A DNA stretch of 64,000 nt from Brassicibacter mesophilus (GTDB lineage Bacteria > Bacillota > Clostridia > Tissierellales > Proteiniboraceae). The stretch covers positions 1 through 64,000 of the forward strand of contig NZ_JBNPXI010000001.1 in the NCBI RefSeq assembly GCF_050433385.1, given 5' to 3'. This document shows, piece by piece, positions 26,470-35,932 of the stretch (position 1 is its first letter; every line of letters starts with the position of its first letter). The notes below the pieces were generated by a model. The model saw only the letters and a program-made list of their open reading frames with translations. It had not been told where the DNA came from and searched no databases. Position numbers and translations under genes: made by a program.

Positions 26470-28281
26470 CTATTTATCGTCATACTTTAAAACAGCTAAA
26501 AATGCTTCTTGTGGTACTTCCACACTACCTAGCTGTCTCATTCTCTTCTTTCCTTCCTTCTGCTTTTCCAGTAGTTTCTTCTTTCTAGTAATATCTCCAC
26601 CATAACATTTTGCTAGAACATCTTTTCTAAGAGCTCTTACAGTTTCTCTTGCAATTATCTTAGCTCCAACAATTGCTTGTATCGGAACAGCAAACTGGTG
26701 TCTAGGAATTACATCCTTAAGCTTCTCTGCTATCATACGTGCCCTCTCGTAAGCTTTTTCTTCATGTACAATTATCGAGAATGCATCCACTAATTCACCA
26801 TTTATTAAAATATCAAGCTTTACTAATTCAGATTTCTTATAGCCCTTCAATTCATAGTCTAGTGATGCATATCCTTTAGTCCTTGATTTTATAGCGTCAA
26901 AGAAATCATATATAACTTCATTCAGAGGTATCTCATAGTGCATCACGACTCTTGTTTGCTCTATATATTCCATGTTAATAAATATACCTCTTCTGTTTTG
27001 GCATAATTCCATTATTGTTCCAACATAGTCAGTCGGTGTCATTATATTTACATCAACTATAGGTTCTTCCATATATTCTATTTCTGTAGTCGGTGGTAAA
27101 TTAGTAGGATTTTGAAGCGTAAACTCTTCTCCATTCTTTTTCTTTACCTTATATATTACACTTGGAGCAGTAGTTACAATGTTTAAGTCAAACTCTCTTT
27201 CTAATCTTTCCTGTATTATCTCCATATGAAGTAGTCCCAAGAATCCACATCTGAAACCAAATCCTAATGCAATAGAAGTCTCAGGTTCAAAAACAAGTGC
27301 TGCATCATTTACTTGTAATTTTTCTAATGCATCTCTGACGCTGTTATAATCCTCTCCTTCAGCAGGATATATACCACAATATACCATTGAAGTTACCTTT
27401 TTATATCCAGGCAATGGCTTGTCTGTAGGTCTGCTCGCTTCTGTTATAGTATCTCCAACCCTTGCATCTTTAACATTTTTAATACTGGCTGCAACATAAC
27501 CTACATCACCAGCAGACAGCTGATCTATACTAACTTGTCTAGGAGCAAATATTCCTACCTCTGTAACTTCAAATTTCTTATTGGTGGCCATCATTCTTAT
27601 TTCCATACCTGGTTCTATAGTTCCCTCTACCACCCTTGTAAGAGCTATAACTCCTTTATAACTATCATAATAAGAATCAAAAATAAGTGCCTTAAGAGGT
27701 GCTTCGCTATCTCCTTGAGGTGCTGGTACTTTGTGTACAATATCTTCTAGTACATCTTCAATGTTTAACCCTTCTTTCGCTGATATCATCGGTACATCTT
27801 CACAGTCAAGTCCAATTACATCCTCAACTTCCTTCTTGATTTCTTCAGGTCTTGCACTTGGTAAATCTATTTTATTTATTATTGGTAATATTTCCAGATT
27901 CTGTTCTAAAGCTAAATAAACATTTGCTAATGTCTGCGCCTCTATACCTTGTGCAGCATCTACTACTAATAAAGCTCCTTCACATGCCGCTAAACTTCTT
28001 GAAACCTCATAATTAAAGTCCACATGCCCCGGAGTATCTATAAGATTAAGTATATACTCGTTACCATCTTTCGCTTTATACACAAGCCTTATAGCTTGGA
28101 GTTTTATTGTTATGCCTCGTTCCCTCTCCAAATCCATATTATCTAATAATTGTTCCTGCATTTCACGATGTGTAACTAGACCCGTTTTTTCAATCAGCCT
28201 ATCTGCTAAAGTTGACTTCCCATGATCTATATGTGCAATTATAGAAAAATTTCTTACTCTACTTTGTCTGTCTTTTCCCAT
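26470..28281 (-). CDS. lepA: Elongation factor 4 (LepA)
   Basis: This 603-residue ribosomal GTPase acts in translation under stress. It has the G motifs AHIDHGKST, DTPGHVDF and NKIDLPSA, an EF-G-like layout and the LepA-specific C-terminal domain (RHQFAVPIQAIVGAKIIARE, then a lysine-rich tail around GGDITRKKKLLEKQKEGKKR). The gene order lepA-hemW-hrcA is as in Bacillus. Confidence 0.98.
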   Translation of the reverse strand: MGKDRQSRVRNFSIIAHIDHGKSTLADRLIEKTGLVTHREMQEQLLDNMDLERERGITIKLQAIRLVYKAKDGNEYILNLIDTPGHVDFNYEVSRSLAACEGALLVVDAAQGIEAQTLANVYLALEQNLEILPIINKIDLPSARPEEIKKEVEDVIGLDCEDVPMISAKEGLNIEDVLEDIVHKVPAPQGDSEAPLKALIFDSYYDSYKGVIALTRVVEGTIEPGMEIRMMATNKKFEVTEVGIFAPRQVSIDQLSAGDVGYVAASIKNVKDARVGDTITEASRPTDKPLPGYKKVTSMVYCGIYPAEGEDYNSVRDALEKLQVNDAALVFEPETSIALGFGFRCGFLGLLHMEIIQERLEREFDLNIVTTAPSVIYKVKKKNGEEFTLQNPTNLPPTTEIEYMEEPIVDVNIMTPTDYVGTIMELCQNRRGIFINMEYIEQTRVVMHYEIPLNEVIYDFFDAIKSRTKGYASLDYELKGYKKSELVKLDILINGELVDAFSIIVHEEKAYERARMIAEKLKDVIPRHQFAVPIQAIVGAKIIARETVRALRKDVLAKCYGGDITRKKKLLEKQKEGKKRMRQLGSVEVPQEAFLAVLKYDDK

Positions 28282-28341
28282 ATTTATCCTCCTCCGAAAT
28301 GGAAGTAATCTTTATAAATTATAACATAAGTTAAAAACTGT

Positions 28342-28371
28342 TAAAAGACCAGACTTTTTTCTGGTCTTTTA
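28342..28371 (-). terminator. Terminator after the small membrane protein gene
   Basis: The stem AAAAGACCAG/CTGGTCTTTT overlaps the stop codon at 28369 and is followed on the minus strand by a short T-run. Confidence 0.8.
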
Positions 28372-28722
28372 ACTATCAAAAAATTTCTCTTTATAATAGT
28401 TAATTGTCCGAAATACACGCTTAGTCTGAGAGACAATCTCACCTAAGTAATAATCTATCTGCTCTTTATCGATAATGTATTCATCACCCATGAGATAAAG
28501 CCTATATAAGTCATTATCATTCACAATTCCATAAATACGTTTATCAGATATACACATTATTTCCCTTAAAGTATTATCTACTTTATACAAGCTAATTAAT
28601 AAAAACAAAAAGCATACAACAAAAACCACAAATTTTAGTCGCCTTTGCTTTTTATAGTTCTTAATTTTTTTATACCTTTCTACTCTGCTTTCCACAATAA
28701 TCACCAGCATTATTATGGACAA
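28369..28722 (-). CDS. Small single-span membrane protein of unknown function
   Basis: The protein of up to 117 residues has a strongly basic stretch (RYKKIKNYKKQRRLKF) followed by one hydrophobic helix (VVFVVCFLFLLISLY) and an outside domain of about 60 residues. This topology suggests an N-in membrane protein. The start is uncertain: a GTG nine codons in (VESRVERYKK) has a better ribosome site. It lies between lepB and lepA on the same strand. I do not recognise a family. Confidence 0.65.
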   Translation of the reverse strand: MSIIMLVIIVESRVERYKKIKNYKKQRRLKFVVFVVCFLFLLISLYKVDNTLREIMCISDKRIYGIVNDNDLYRLYLMGDEYIIDKEQIDYYLGEIVSQTKRVFRTINYYKEKFFDS

Positions 28723-28740
28723 CTTTCTGGTTCTTTATTC

Positions 28741-29289
28741 CTATTTGTATAGTGACCCAAATCTACTATCAAAAGGATAATATCTATATGAAGCTTTTCC
28801 TTTAATAGAATCTATTGAAATCAAACCTAAATATCTGCTATCTTTACTTGCACCTTTGTTTCTATTATCTCCTAAAACAAAAACATATTCTTCTGGTACT
28901 TCCCATACACTATCTTCATAAGTATACGTATAAGCTTCTTCACTAATATATTCTTCATTTAGCACTTCATCATTTACATATACTTTACCATCAATAATCT
29001 CAACTTTGTCACCAGACACACCAATTACTCTTTTTATGTAATCCTTGTCTGGATCATCTGGTGCTTTTAATACAACAATATCTCCTTTTTTTGGCTCACC
29101 AAGCATATACACTATCTTATTAGTAAAAAGCCTATCTCTTTCATGTAATGTAGGATACATTGAATAACCTAAAACATAAGTTGTATTAAATAAGAAGGTC
29201 TTAATCAATACTGCTATTATAACAGCTAGTGCAATACTTTTTATCCATTCATATATCTCTTTCCTTATTTTATTATCTCCTTCGCTCAT
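28741..29289 (-). CDS. lepB: Signal peptidase I
   Basis: The 182-residue membrane serine protease removes signal peptides. It has one N-terminal membrane helix (about 17-37), the catalytic serine in GYSMYPTL, the catalytic lysine region VVLKAPDDPDKDYIKRVIGV in box D, and GDNRNKGASKDSRYLG in box E. It is of the small Gram-positive SipS type. The ATG follows GAGGTAACAAGA. Confidence 0.96.
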   Translation of the reverse strand: MSEGDNKIRKEIYEWIKSIALAVIIAVLIKTFLFNTTYVLGYSMYPTLHERDRLFTNKIVYMLGEPKKGDIVVLKAPDDPDKDYIKRVIGVSGDKVEIIDGKVYVNDEVLNEEYISEEAYTYTYEDSVWEVPEEYVFVLGDNRNKGASKDSRYLGLISIDSIKGKASYRYYPFDSRFGSLYK

Positions 29290-29393
29290 TCTTGTTACCT
29301 CCTCATCTTATCAAATACCAAAATCTATTATACCATTATTTTAAGTAAAAAAAAAGAAAAGATAAACACTCAGTTTACCTTTCAAAGTTCATT

Positions 29394-30665
29394 TTATTGA
29401 TTATCTTGTATTCCATTTATAACCTCGTTTAAGACTTCGCCAATTAGTTTAGCTGATTCTTTTGCTTCGTCTATTGTATTTAGATTGCTTCCTACCTCTA
29501 ATAGAGTGTAGTAATCACTTAGGTACTGATTAAATTTCCCATAGGGTTTTATGATAATTCCTTTACATAATCCCGGATACATTTTATCCGATACTGACTT
29601 AATGTATTTTGCAAATTTTATTAATTCATCTTTATTTGGATTTTGTGGTCCTATAACCATAGAAAAGGTTGCAACTTCTTTGCTGTTAATTGTGACCTTA
29701 GAATCTTTTTTTGCTCTTTCTATATAACTAGCATTTTCTTCAATTCCATCTCTATGTACATCAAAAACTAGTTTTATATTCTTATTCTTGCTTAACTCAT
29801 CTTTTGCAGTTGCTAAAGAACGAGCATAGGATTCATTGTATGATGGTATGTCATGATAAATATCTACATGTTTAAGTTTATGACCTTTCTCACTTAATAC
29901 CTTTCCAATGATTTCTCCTATAGTTATTACATTATATTCTCTTTTGTCTGTATGAAATCTACCTGTTTTAATAGGTAAATATGCTTCAGTTCCATGAGTG
30001 TGATAAATTAGAATATAAGGATTTTCATGATCTAAATTAATAGAATTTGGAGTTTGTGTAGTATTAGAAGCAATCTGCTCATTATCATCAGTTCCTAGTT
30101 GTTCTTCACCTTCGTTATGTTCAATTGGGTCTTCTATGAACACTATATCTTCAAGGACAATAGCTTCGTTTTCTTCACCTTCATCTTCATTTCCATTTTC
30201 AATAAACTCAGCATTATTTCCACTTACAGCAGTAGCATCAAACATTTTGAAAATTGCAGGAAATTGGCTTTTAAAATACGTCTTTGGTTCAAAAAAAATA
30301 GACACTTTTGACCATAATCTGTTAAAATTCATTAGATTATCTTTTTCTACTTGAACATCATACACACGCTTCATATATATATTCGAACTTGAGAAAAGCC
30401 TTATATAAAAATTGTCTTCTTGTTTATTATCATCATTAATTGTTAAATCAACAGCTTCAGTATTTAAGTGACTGTCATCACTTGTATTACTAAAAACAGG
30501 AACTGCTATCTCTTCTACCTCTGCCTTATATTTAATGTCTGTCGTCTCTTTATTATTAGCTGCTTTTCTTATAACTTTTACTCCAAGAAAAAAATTTAGC
30601 AGGCATAAAATAGCTATAAATATATATATTATTCTATTATTATCCATTTTTTTTAACCTCATCAT
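29394..30665 (-). CDS. spoIIP: Stage II sporulation protein P
   Basis: SpoIIP is the peptidoglycan amidase/endopeptidase of the DMP engulfment machine. The protein of about 423 residues has an N-terminal membrane anchor, a long variable linker with acidic runs, and the SpoIIP catalytic domain from about 215 (ILIYHTHGTEAYLP with the zinc His, VFDVHRDG, and LLEVGSNLNT with the Glu). It is directly downstream of gpr, the conserved gpr-spoIIP pair. Confidence 0.95.
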   Translation of the reverse strand: MMRLKKMDNNRIIYIFIAILCLLNFFLGVKVIRKAANNKETTDIKYKAEVEEIAVPVFSNTSDDSHLNTEAVDLTINDDNKQEDNFYIRLFSSSNIYMKRVYDVQVEKDNLMNFNRLWSKVSIFFEPKTYFKSQFPAIFKMFDATAVSGNNAEFIENGNEDEGEENEAIVLEDIVFIEDPIEHNEGEEQLGTDDNEQIASNTTQTPNSINLDHENPYILIYHTHGTEAYLPIKTGRFHTDKREYNVITIGEIIGKVLSEKGHKLKHVDIYHDIPSYNESYARSLATAKDELSKNKNIKLVFDVHRDGIEENASYIERAKKDSKVTINSKEVATFSMVIGPQNPNKDELIKFAKYIKSVSDKMYPGLCKGIIIKPYGKFNQYLSDYYTLLEVGSNLNTIDEAKESAKLIGEVLNEVINGIQDNQ

Positions 30666-30747
30666 TAACACTCCTAACCTTTTTTCTAAAGTATTATATG
30701 AAATTATATTCTATACTCAGTGTTAATATGATTAAATAAGAGCATAC

Positions 30748-30777
30748 AAAAATCCTATAGCAGCCTACAGGATTTTA
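30748..30777 (-). terminator. Terminator after gpr
   Basis: AAAATCCT-TAG pairs with CTA-AGGATTTT just after the gpr stop, leaving spoIIP about 80 bases further. It may be partial if gpr and spoIIP are also co-transcribed. Confidence 0.6.
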
Positions 30778-30801
30778 TTATATAAAAATTCTTACTTATA
30801 T

Positions 30802-31776
30802 TTAATTAATATATCTATTAACATCCTTTAAGTCTATGCCATGATGTAGTGATATATTGATACCATTAGCAACAACTAACGACAAGCTACTTATTAGATC
30901 ATCTATTTCTTTTGGAGTTACTACTACGTTAGGCATATAAGGCATTAACACTTCCTTTATCAATTCATGTTTATCTTCAGACTCCATTTGTTCAAGCATT
31001 TCATAAAAATTACTTCCTTTTTCAGAGTGATTTTTCATTGATTCTACTATCAATTCCATTGTATCATTGACCATCGTAGCAGCATCTACTACAGTTGGAA
31101 TTCCTATAGCTATTACTGGAACACCTAAATACTCTTTATTTAGTGCTTTTCTTTTATTTCCTACTCCTGAACCAGGATTTATGCCTGTATCAGATATTTG
31201 AATTGTAGTGCTTACTCTTTCCATTTTTCTTGATGCAAGAGCATCTACTGCTATTACAATATCGGGAGAAGTTTTTTCAACAATACCTTTTATTGTTTCA
31301 CTTGTTTCAATACCTGTTAATCCCATAACACCTGGAGATATAGCTGAAACGTTAGCCATAGCATCATCTTCAGTCTTATTATAAGCCTTAAACAGGTGCC
31401 GAGTAACATATACCTTATCAACAACATTTGGTCCTAATGCATCTGGAGTTACATTCCAGTTCCCAAGACCTACAACTAAAGTCTTTGTCAGTTTATTTGG
31501 ATTTATTAATACTTTTAATTCTTTTGCCAATACTTTACTTATTTCATCTTTTAAATCTTGATCTGCTCTACTAAGCGCGGGGACTTCTATAGTTATGTAG
31601 CTTCCAACAGGCTTGCCAATCTTTTTCTCTCCATTCTTATTTAAAACTTTTACCCTTGTTATAGTATAGTCATTAGCTTCATCCTTTTCTACTTCAACAC
31701 CCGATATTTCTTTTTTATTTCTCTGCTGATACAATTCTCTCGCTTCAATAGCCAAATCTGTCCTTACTTGAAACAT
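30802..31776 (-). CDS. gpr: GPR endopeptidase (germination protease)
   Basis: GPR degrades small acid-soluble spore proteins during germination. The 324-residue zymogen starts MFQVRTDLAIEARELYQQ; a short N-terminal propeptide is known for the family. The A25 family core is visible (VVGLGNWNVTPDALGP, and PDIVIAVDALASRKMERVSTT in two parts, followed by QISDTGINPGSGVGNKR). It is divergent from rpsT, as in many Clostridia. Confidence 0.97.
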   Translation of the reverse strand: MFQVRTDLAIEARELYQQRNKKEISGVEVEKDEANDYTITRVKVLNKNGEKKIGKPVGSYITIEVPALSRADQDLKDEISKVLAKELKVLINPNKLTKTLVVGLGNWNVTPDALGPNVVDKVYVTRHLFKAYNKTEDDAMANVSAISPGVMGLTGIETSETIKGIVEKTSPDIVIAVDALASRKMERVSTTIQISDTGINPGSGVGNKRKALNKEYLGVPVIAIGIPTVVDAATMVNDTMELIVESMKNHSEKGSNFYEMLEQMESEDKHELIKEVLMPYMPNVVVTPKEIDDLISSLSLVVANGINISLHHGIDLKDVNRYIN

Positions 31777-31917
31777 AGCTCTACCTCCATTATTATAAAC
31801 AGATTAATTTTCTTTAGTATTATATTTGCTCTTATAGGCAATATTTATACTAATAGAAATAATAGCTCTCAATAATCTTTATATTTCTGGGAAAACAAAA
31901 GAAATAGCATATTTTGC

Positions 31918-31946
31918 TTGCATTTTGTATCTCTTCATGGTAAAAT
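31918..31946 (+). promoter_or_regulatory. Predicted sigma-A promoter of rpsT
   Basis: TTGCAT (31918-31923), a 17-base spacer and TAAAAT (31941-31946) stand 37 bases upstream of the rpsT start. Confidence 0.6.
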
Positions 31947-31982
31947 TACTTTTGTTAATTGCATTCGAAGGGGGTGAACCTG

Positions 31983-32246
31983 ATGGCAAATATTAAATCA
32001 GCAAAGAAAAGAATCGAAGTTACTAAAGTTAGAACGTCTATAAACAAATCAAGAAAATCAGAAATAAAAACTTATATAGCTAAGTTCGATAAAGCTTTAG
32101 ACAACGGAAACTTTGATGAAGCTAAAGCATTACTTAAAGTAGTTGAAAGAAAGCTTTCTAGAGCTGCAGCAAAAAATACTGTTCATAAGAACGCTGCTTC
32201 TAGACATGTTAGTCGTTTAGCAAAAAGACTTAATGCTGCTGTATAA
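31983..32246 (+). CDS. rpsT: 30S ribosomal protein S20
   Basis: The 87-residue very basic helical protein (MANIKSAKKRIEVTKVRT, ending SRLAKRLNAA) binds 16S rRNA helix 44. The ATG lies behind GGGGGTGAACCTG. It is a single-gene transcript with its own promoter and terminator, convergent with the LytTR regulator. Confidence 0.98.
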   Translation: MANIKSAKKRIEVTKVRTSINKSRKSEIKTYIAKFDKALDNGNFDEAKALLKVVERKLSRAAAKNTVHKNAASRHVSRLAKRLNAAV

Positions 32247-32279
32247 TTTCATCAACTAGAGTAATAACTTAAATAAATA

Positions 32280-32312
32280 ACTTCGGGCTATGCCCGAAGT
32301 GTTTTAGTTTTT
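32280..32312. terminator. Bidirectional terminator rpsT / LytTR regulator
   Basis: The stem ACTTCGGGC/GCCCGAAGT with a TAT loop is followed by GTTTTAGTTTTT on the plus strand; the minus strand side has AT-rich sequence serving the convergent gene. Confidence 0.85.
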
Positions 32313-32317
32313 GATAA

Positions 32318-33061
32318 TCATAATTCAAAAATTTTTTCTAACTCTTCATATTTTTTATGAGTTATTAATGCATCTTTATCACAGTCTTTAAAATTCACTA
32401 TATACGTCCATCTCCCGTATGGAGATATCTTAGATATCTTAGACATATTAATAATGTATGATTTATGACATCTATAAAATAGAGTTTTTTCAAGCTTACT
32501 TTCTATGTCACCTAAAGTTTCTGATGTCATATGTTTATCATCATTTGTATAAATAACTGTGCTTCTTCCTTCCCTTTGTACCATAACTATATCTTCCATA
32601 TCTATAAAGTTGACACCATCTTTATTTTTAATTATCAGTTTATCCAAAGGAGATTGCTGAAATATTACATCTTTTACATTATCAGCATAATTGCTCGAAC
32701 AAGTATCCTTAATTCTACTGAGTGTCTTGATAACTCTATCTATTTTAAAAGGTTTGGTTATATAGTCAAAAGCATATACTTCAAACGCCTCCGGCATAAA
32801 CTCTGGATGAGCAGTAGCAAATATTATCATCTTCTTGGGATCTATATCAGATACCATCTTTGCACATTCAATTCCATCTAGTCCCGGCATCTCAATGTCT
32901 AGAAATATGACCTGGGGATCTATTTTTTCTAGAAAGCAAAGAACACTATTACCATCCTCTGCTTCTGCAGCAACTTCAAAACCCTCAACTTTTTCTACTA
33001 TCTTTCTCAATACCATTCTCATTCCTATATCATCATCTGCTATTAGTACCTTTATACCCAT
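32318..33061 (-). CDS. LytTR-family response regulator
   Basis: The 247-residue regulator has an N-terminal receiver domain (phospho-acceptor Asp55 in VIFLDIEMPG, ATAHPEFMPEAFEV, YITKPF). A C-terminal LytTR DNA-binding domain follows from about 145 (IKNKDGVNFIDMEDIVMVQ, FYRCHKSYIINMSKI). It is the AgrA/LytR type. The likely partner is the AgrC-like kinase at 34892-35767, with nfeD, floA and a small ORF between them on the same strand. Target genes are unknown. Confidence 0.93.
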   Translation of the reverse strand: MGIKVLIADDDIGMRMVLRKIVEKVEGFEVAAEAEDGNSVLCFLEKIDPQVIFLDIEMPGLDGIECAKMVSDIDPKKMIIFATAHPEFMPEAFEVYAFDYITKPFKIDRVIKTLSRIKDTCSSNYADNVKDVIFQQSPLDKLIIKNKDGVNFIDMEDIVMVQREGRSTVIYTNDDKHMTSETLGDIESKLEKTLFYRCHKSYIINMSKISKISPYGRWTYIVNFKDCDKDALITHKKYEELEKIFEL

Positions 33062-33239
33062 GTCTTGTCACCATTCCTTTTTGTCCCTTTGGCTTTCCTA
33101 ATATCTCAGATAAAATTATTCCTTGAAGAATTGTTTTGCTATTGAAGTTTAATATAAAATCATTATTTCGCGCATCTTTTTTATTTAGATTGGAACACAG
33201 CTCTTTACAATTCTTATTATTTGACGTTTTTGTAGACAT
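33033..33239 (-). CDS. Small protein of unknown function upstream of LytTR regulator
   Basis: The 68-residue basic ORF starts MSTKTSNNKNCKEL behind GGGTGG and contains the segment TILQGIILSEILGKPKG, which looks conserved. Its last ten codons overlap the start of the LytTR gene in another frame, suggesting translational coupling. It begins 13 bases after floA. Function unknown; it is real if relatives keep the ILSEILGKPK motif. Confidence 0.6.
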   Translation of the reverse strand: MSTKTSNNKNCKELCSNLNKKDARNNDFILNFNSKTILQGIILSEILGKPKGQKGMVTRHGYKGTNSR

Positions 33240-33251
33240 CCTAACCACCCA

Positions 33252-34241
33252 CTATTCCTTTTCTATTTCACTAATATCATTTTTATTAATATTTGAAATA
33301 GCTTCTCTCATGTCTGTATCTGCAATTACATTTTTCATATTATAATAATCCATAACTCCAATCTTACCGTTTTTAAATGCTATAGCTAATGCTTTTGGCA
33401 CTTCTGCTTCAGCCTCTACTACTTTTGCCCTCATTTCTTGAACAGCGGCCAACATTTCCTGTTCTTTAGCAACAGCCATTGCTCTTCTTACTTCTGCCTT
33501 TGCTTGAGCAATATGTTTGTCAGCTTCAGCCTGATCAGTCTGTAGTTTCGCACCAACATTTCTCCCGACATCAACATCTGCTATATCTATTGATAAGATT
33601 TCAAATGCTGTTCCAGCATCAAGTCCTTTTTCTAGAACCGTTTTTGAAATAAGATCAGGATTTTCTAAAACTGCATCATGGGTTACAACCGAACCTACTG
33701 TAGTAACTATACCTTCACCTACACGAGCAATGATTGTTTCTTCACCTGCACCTCCGATAAGCTTATCAATATCTGTTCTTACTGTCACTCTTGCTTTTAC
33801 CTTTAATTCTATTCCATTTTTAGCAATAGCGGCAATATCTGGAGTTTCAATGACTTTTGGTTTTACAGTCATCTGTACTGCTTCAAAAACATCACGTCCT
33901 GCTAAATCAATTGCAGTTGCCTTTTCAAACTCAAGTGATATATTCGCTCTTTCAGCTGCTATAAGTGCATTTACAACACTATCAATATCTCCTCCTGCAA
34001 GGAAATGAGCTTCTAGCTGATCACTTGAAATATCTAATCCAGCTTTTCTTCCTTTTATTAAGGCTCTTATTATTTTGTTAGGATTAACTCTTCTTAGCTT
34101 CATACCAATAAGAGTTAGTATGCTTACGCTTACATTAGAAGCAACAGCAGAAATCCAAAGTCCTATAGGAACAAAACTAAAGAAAAGAGCTAACACTACT
34201 CCTATAGCAGCTATTATTAATATACCGGCAAAGATTGGCAT
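33252..34241 (-). CDS. floA: Flotillin-like protein FloA (YqfA)
   Basis: FloA scaffolds functional membrane microdomains. The 329-residue protein has an N-terminal hydrophobic region (about 5-45), then the SPFH/band-7-like domain (IRALIKGRKAGLDIS, VGEGIVTTVGS) and an alanine/glutamate-rich C-terminal coiled coil (QAEADKHIAQAKAEVRRAMA). It lies downstream of nfeD, the usual pairing, 11 bases away. Confidence 0.96.
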   Translation of the reverse strand: MPIFAGILIIAAIGVVLALFFSFVPIGLWISAVASNVSVSILTLIGMKLRRVNPNKIIRALIKGRKAGLDISSDQLEAHFLAGGDIDSVVNALIAAERANISLEFEKATAIDLAGRDVFEAVQMTVKPKVIETPDIAAIAKNGIELKVKARVTVRTDIDKLIGGAGEETIIARVGEGIVTTVGSVVTHDAVLENPDLISKTVLEKGLDAGTAFEILSIDIADVDVGRNVGAKLQTDQAEADKHIAQAKAEVRRAMAVAKEQEMLAAVQEMRAKVVEAEAEVPKALAIAFKNGKIGVMDYYNMKNVIADTDMREAISNINKNDISEIEKE

Positions 34242-34252
34242 AAAACATCCTC

Positions 34253-34774
34253 CTACTCATTGTTATTTTTTACTTCATCTATTTTTCTTACCACAATACG
34301 TCTTCCAGATACTTTTATAACCTTTACAACAGCTCCTTTAGCTATATAATCTCCTTCTGAAACTACATCAAGCTTCACTCCATCAAAATCAACTGTACCT
34401 GCTGGTCTTAAAACGGTTATGGCAGTTCCCTGCTTATTAAGGAAATATTGCATATCACTAGTCCCTATATAACCGTCTTCGTTTTTCATCGCAGTAGATA
34501 AAACAATCTTTCCTGAAAGCTTTCCTTTGCTTGCAGAATTCAAAATAACAGATATTAGAATTCCTAACACTGCTAATATAATCATAATTAGAATTAAGGC
34601 CTCAAGTACAGTATTCGCTGTGACAATAATACCAATAACAAGAAAAGCAATTCCTAGTGCTCCAGGCACTCCAAAGCCTGGAACAAACATTTCAATTATA
34701 ATAAATACAAATCCTAGTCCAAAAAATATAGCTGACAATAGTCCTATATTTGCAATTAGCTCTGATATTACCAA
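34253..34774 (-). CDS. NfeD-like membrane protein
   Basis: The 173-residue protein has four hydrophobic segments (about 10-95) around the NfeD motif (EMFVPGFGVPGALG). A C-terminal OB-fold domain follows (GTAITVLRPAGTVDFDGVKLDVVSEG, split here; ends with VIKVSGRRIVVRK). It is of the NfeD1b/YqeZ C-terminal type that works with flotillins. The TTG start lies behind GGGGAGGGGGAG. It is 118 bases after the kinase gene. Confidence 0.93.
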   Translation of the reverse strand: MVISELIANIGLLSAIFFGLGFVFIIIEMFVPGFGVPGALGIAFLVIGIIVTANTVLEALILIMIILAVLGILISVILNSASKGKLSGKIVLSTAMKNEDGYIGTSDMQYFLNKQGTAITVLRPAGTVDFDGVKLDVVSEGDYIAKGAVVKVIKVSGRRIVVRKIDEVKNNNE

Positions 34775-34891
34775 ATACTCCCCCTCCCCTCAAAATATTT
34801 ACTTCTTATACCTTAATTATATATCTATTTTATAAATCTTAAATACATATTGTCTGTATTATACATATATCTGCTTAAAATGTCAGATTAC

Positions 34892-35767
34892 CTAATTATA
34901 TCTTTTTGGTATCTTGACACTAAAGGCTGTAACCTTATCATCACTACTTACAGAAATGTCTCCATGATACTTTGAGACTATTTCTTTTACTATTGCTAAG
35001 CCCATGCCTCGATTTTTTTCATTTTTCGTTGTATATCCAGGTACAAATATTTTATCCACCATGTCATTACTAATGATCCCACCATTATTCTTTACTACAA
35101 AAAAATAACTGTCTCTCACCTCATTGATTTCAATAGTTATAAATTGTTTTTCAGCTATATATTTTACAGCATCTATTGCATTATCTATTAGATTACCTAT
35201 AACCCTACACATTTCCCACGAAGGTACTTTTAACTCTTCAAGTCTAGTAGTAATTTTAACGTCTGTTAATATATTATTATCTTCACAATCTACAACCTTT
35301 GCTTGAAGCAGCGCATTTATCGCTGTATTAGATGTTTTTAAAATTCTATTTACTTTTTTTATATCCTTATACACCATTTCAATGTAGTTAGAAACTTCAT
35401 CATAACTTTTAAGCTCAATCAAGCTATATACGACTTGAAGATGGTTTAAAAAATCATGCCTTTGAGCACGAAGTGTATTATTTAAGTCATTTATTTCATC
35501 TAAAGTTTTACTCTGCATAACATTTTGAATATGCAAATGTTTTATCGACTTAATATCCCTTATTGCTATATAATTATTAACTAATGATATAGAAACTAAA
35601 AAAAACATTAGTATATCTAAATTATCTTTAAATAGATTCTGTTGATTATCATACAACACAAAAGTATAGGTAACAAAAGCTAACAGTACTATTTGAGCAA
35701 TATTAGTGACATATATTATGTTTATAGCTTTATTTGTATACAAATTAATGCTATATCGCTTTTTCAT
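34892..35767 (-). CDS. AgrC-like sensor histidine kinase
   Basis: The 292-residue kinase has two membrane helices (about 15-37 and 50-67) and no recognisable sensor domain. A Spo0B-like dimerisation segment follows, with phospho-acceptor His104 in RAQRHDFLNHLQV. The HATPase_c region has an N box (GNLIDNAIDAV) and G box (NRGMGLAIVKEIV). This is the citrate/AgrC class that usually pairs with LytTR or CitB regulators. The start is the ATG eight bases from GAAAGGA. Ligand unknown. Confidence 0.9.
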   Translation of the reverse strand: MKKRYSINLYTNKAINIIYVTNIAQIVLLAFVTYTFVLYDNQQNLFKDNLDILMFFLVSISLVNNYIAIRDIKSIKHLHIQNVMQSKTLDEINDLNNTLRAQRHDFLNHLQVVYSLIELKSYDEVSNYIEMVYKDIKKVNRILKTSNTAINALLQAKVVDCEDNNILTDVKITTRLEELKVPSWEMCRVIGNLIDNAIDAVKYIAEKQFITIEINEVRDSYFFVVKNNGGIISNDMVDKIFVPGYTTKNEKNRGMGLAIVKEIVSKYHGDISVSSDDKVTAFSVKIPKRYN

Positions 35768-35876
35768 TGCCATTGTCCTTTCATTCTTCAATTTATAACC
35801 TCGTTAACTAGTTCTATAAAGACATTAGAATTCCTTCTACAATCATCCATTTATGGTGTGTTATAGTCGAAACAAA

Positions 35877-35902
35877 AAAAGTGAAGGTAATCTTCACTTA
35901 AT
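35877..35902 (-). terminator. Terminator after holA
   Basis: AAGTGAAG/CTTCACTT with a five-base loop is followed on the minus strand by seven T residues. Confidence 0.85.
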
Positions 35903-35932
35903 AATGTTTCAAATCATTAGTCTATCTTATAT

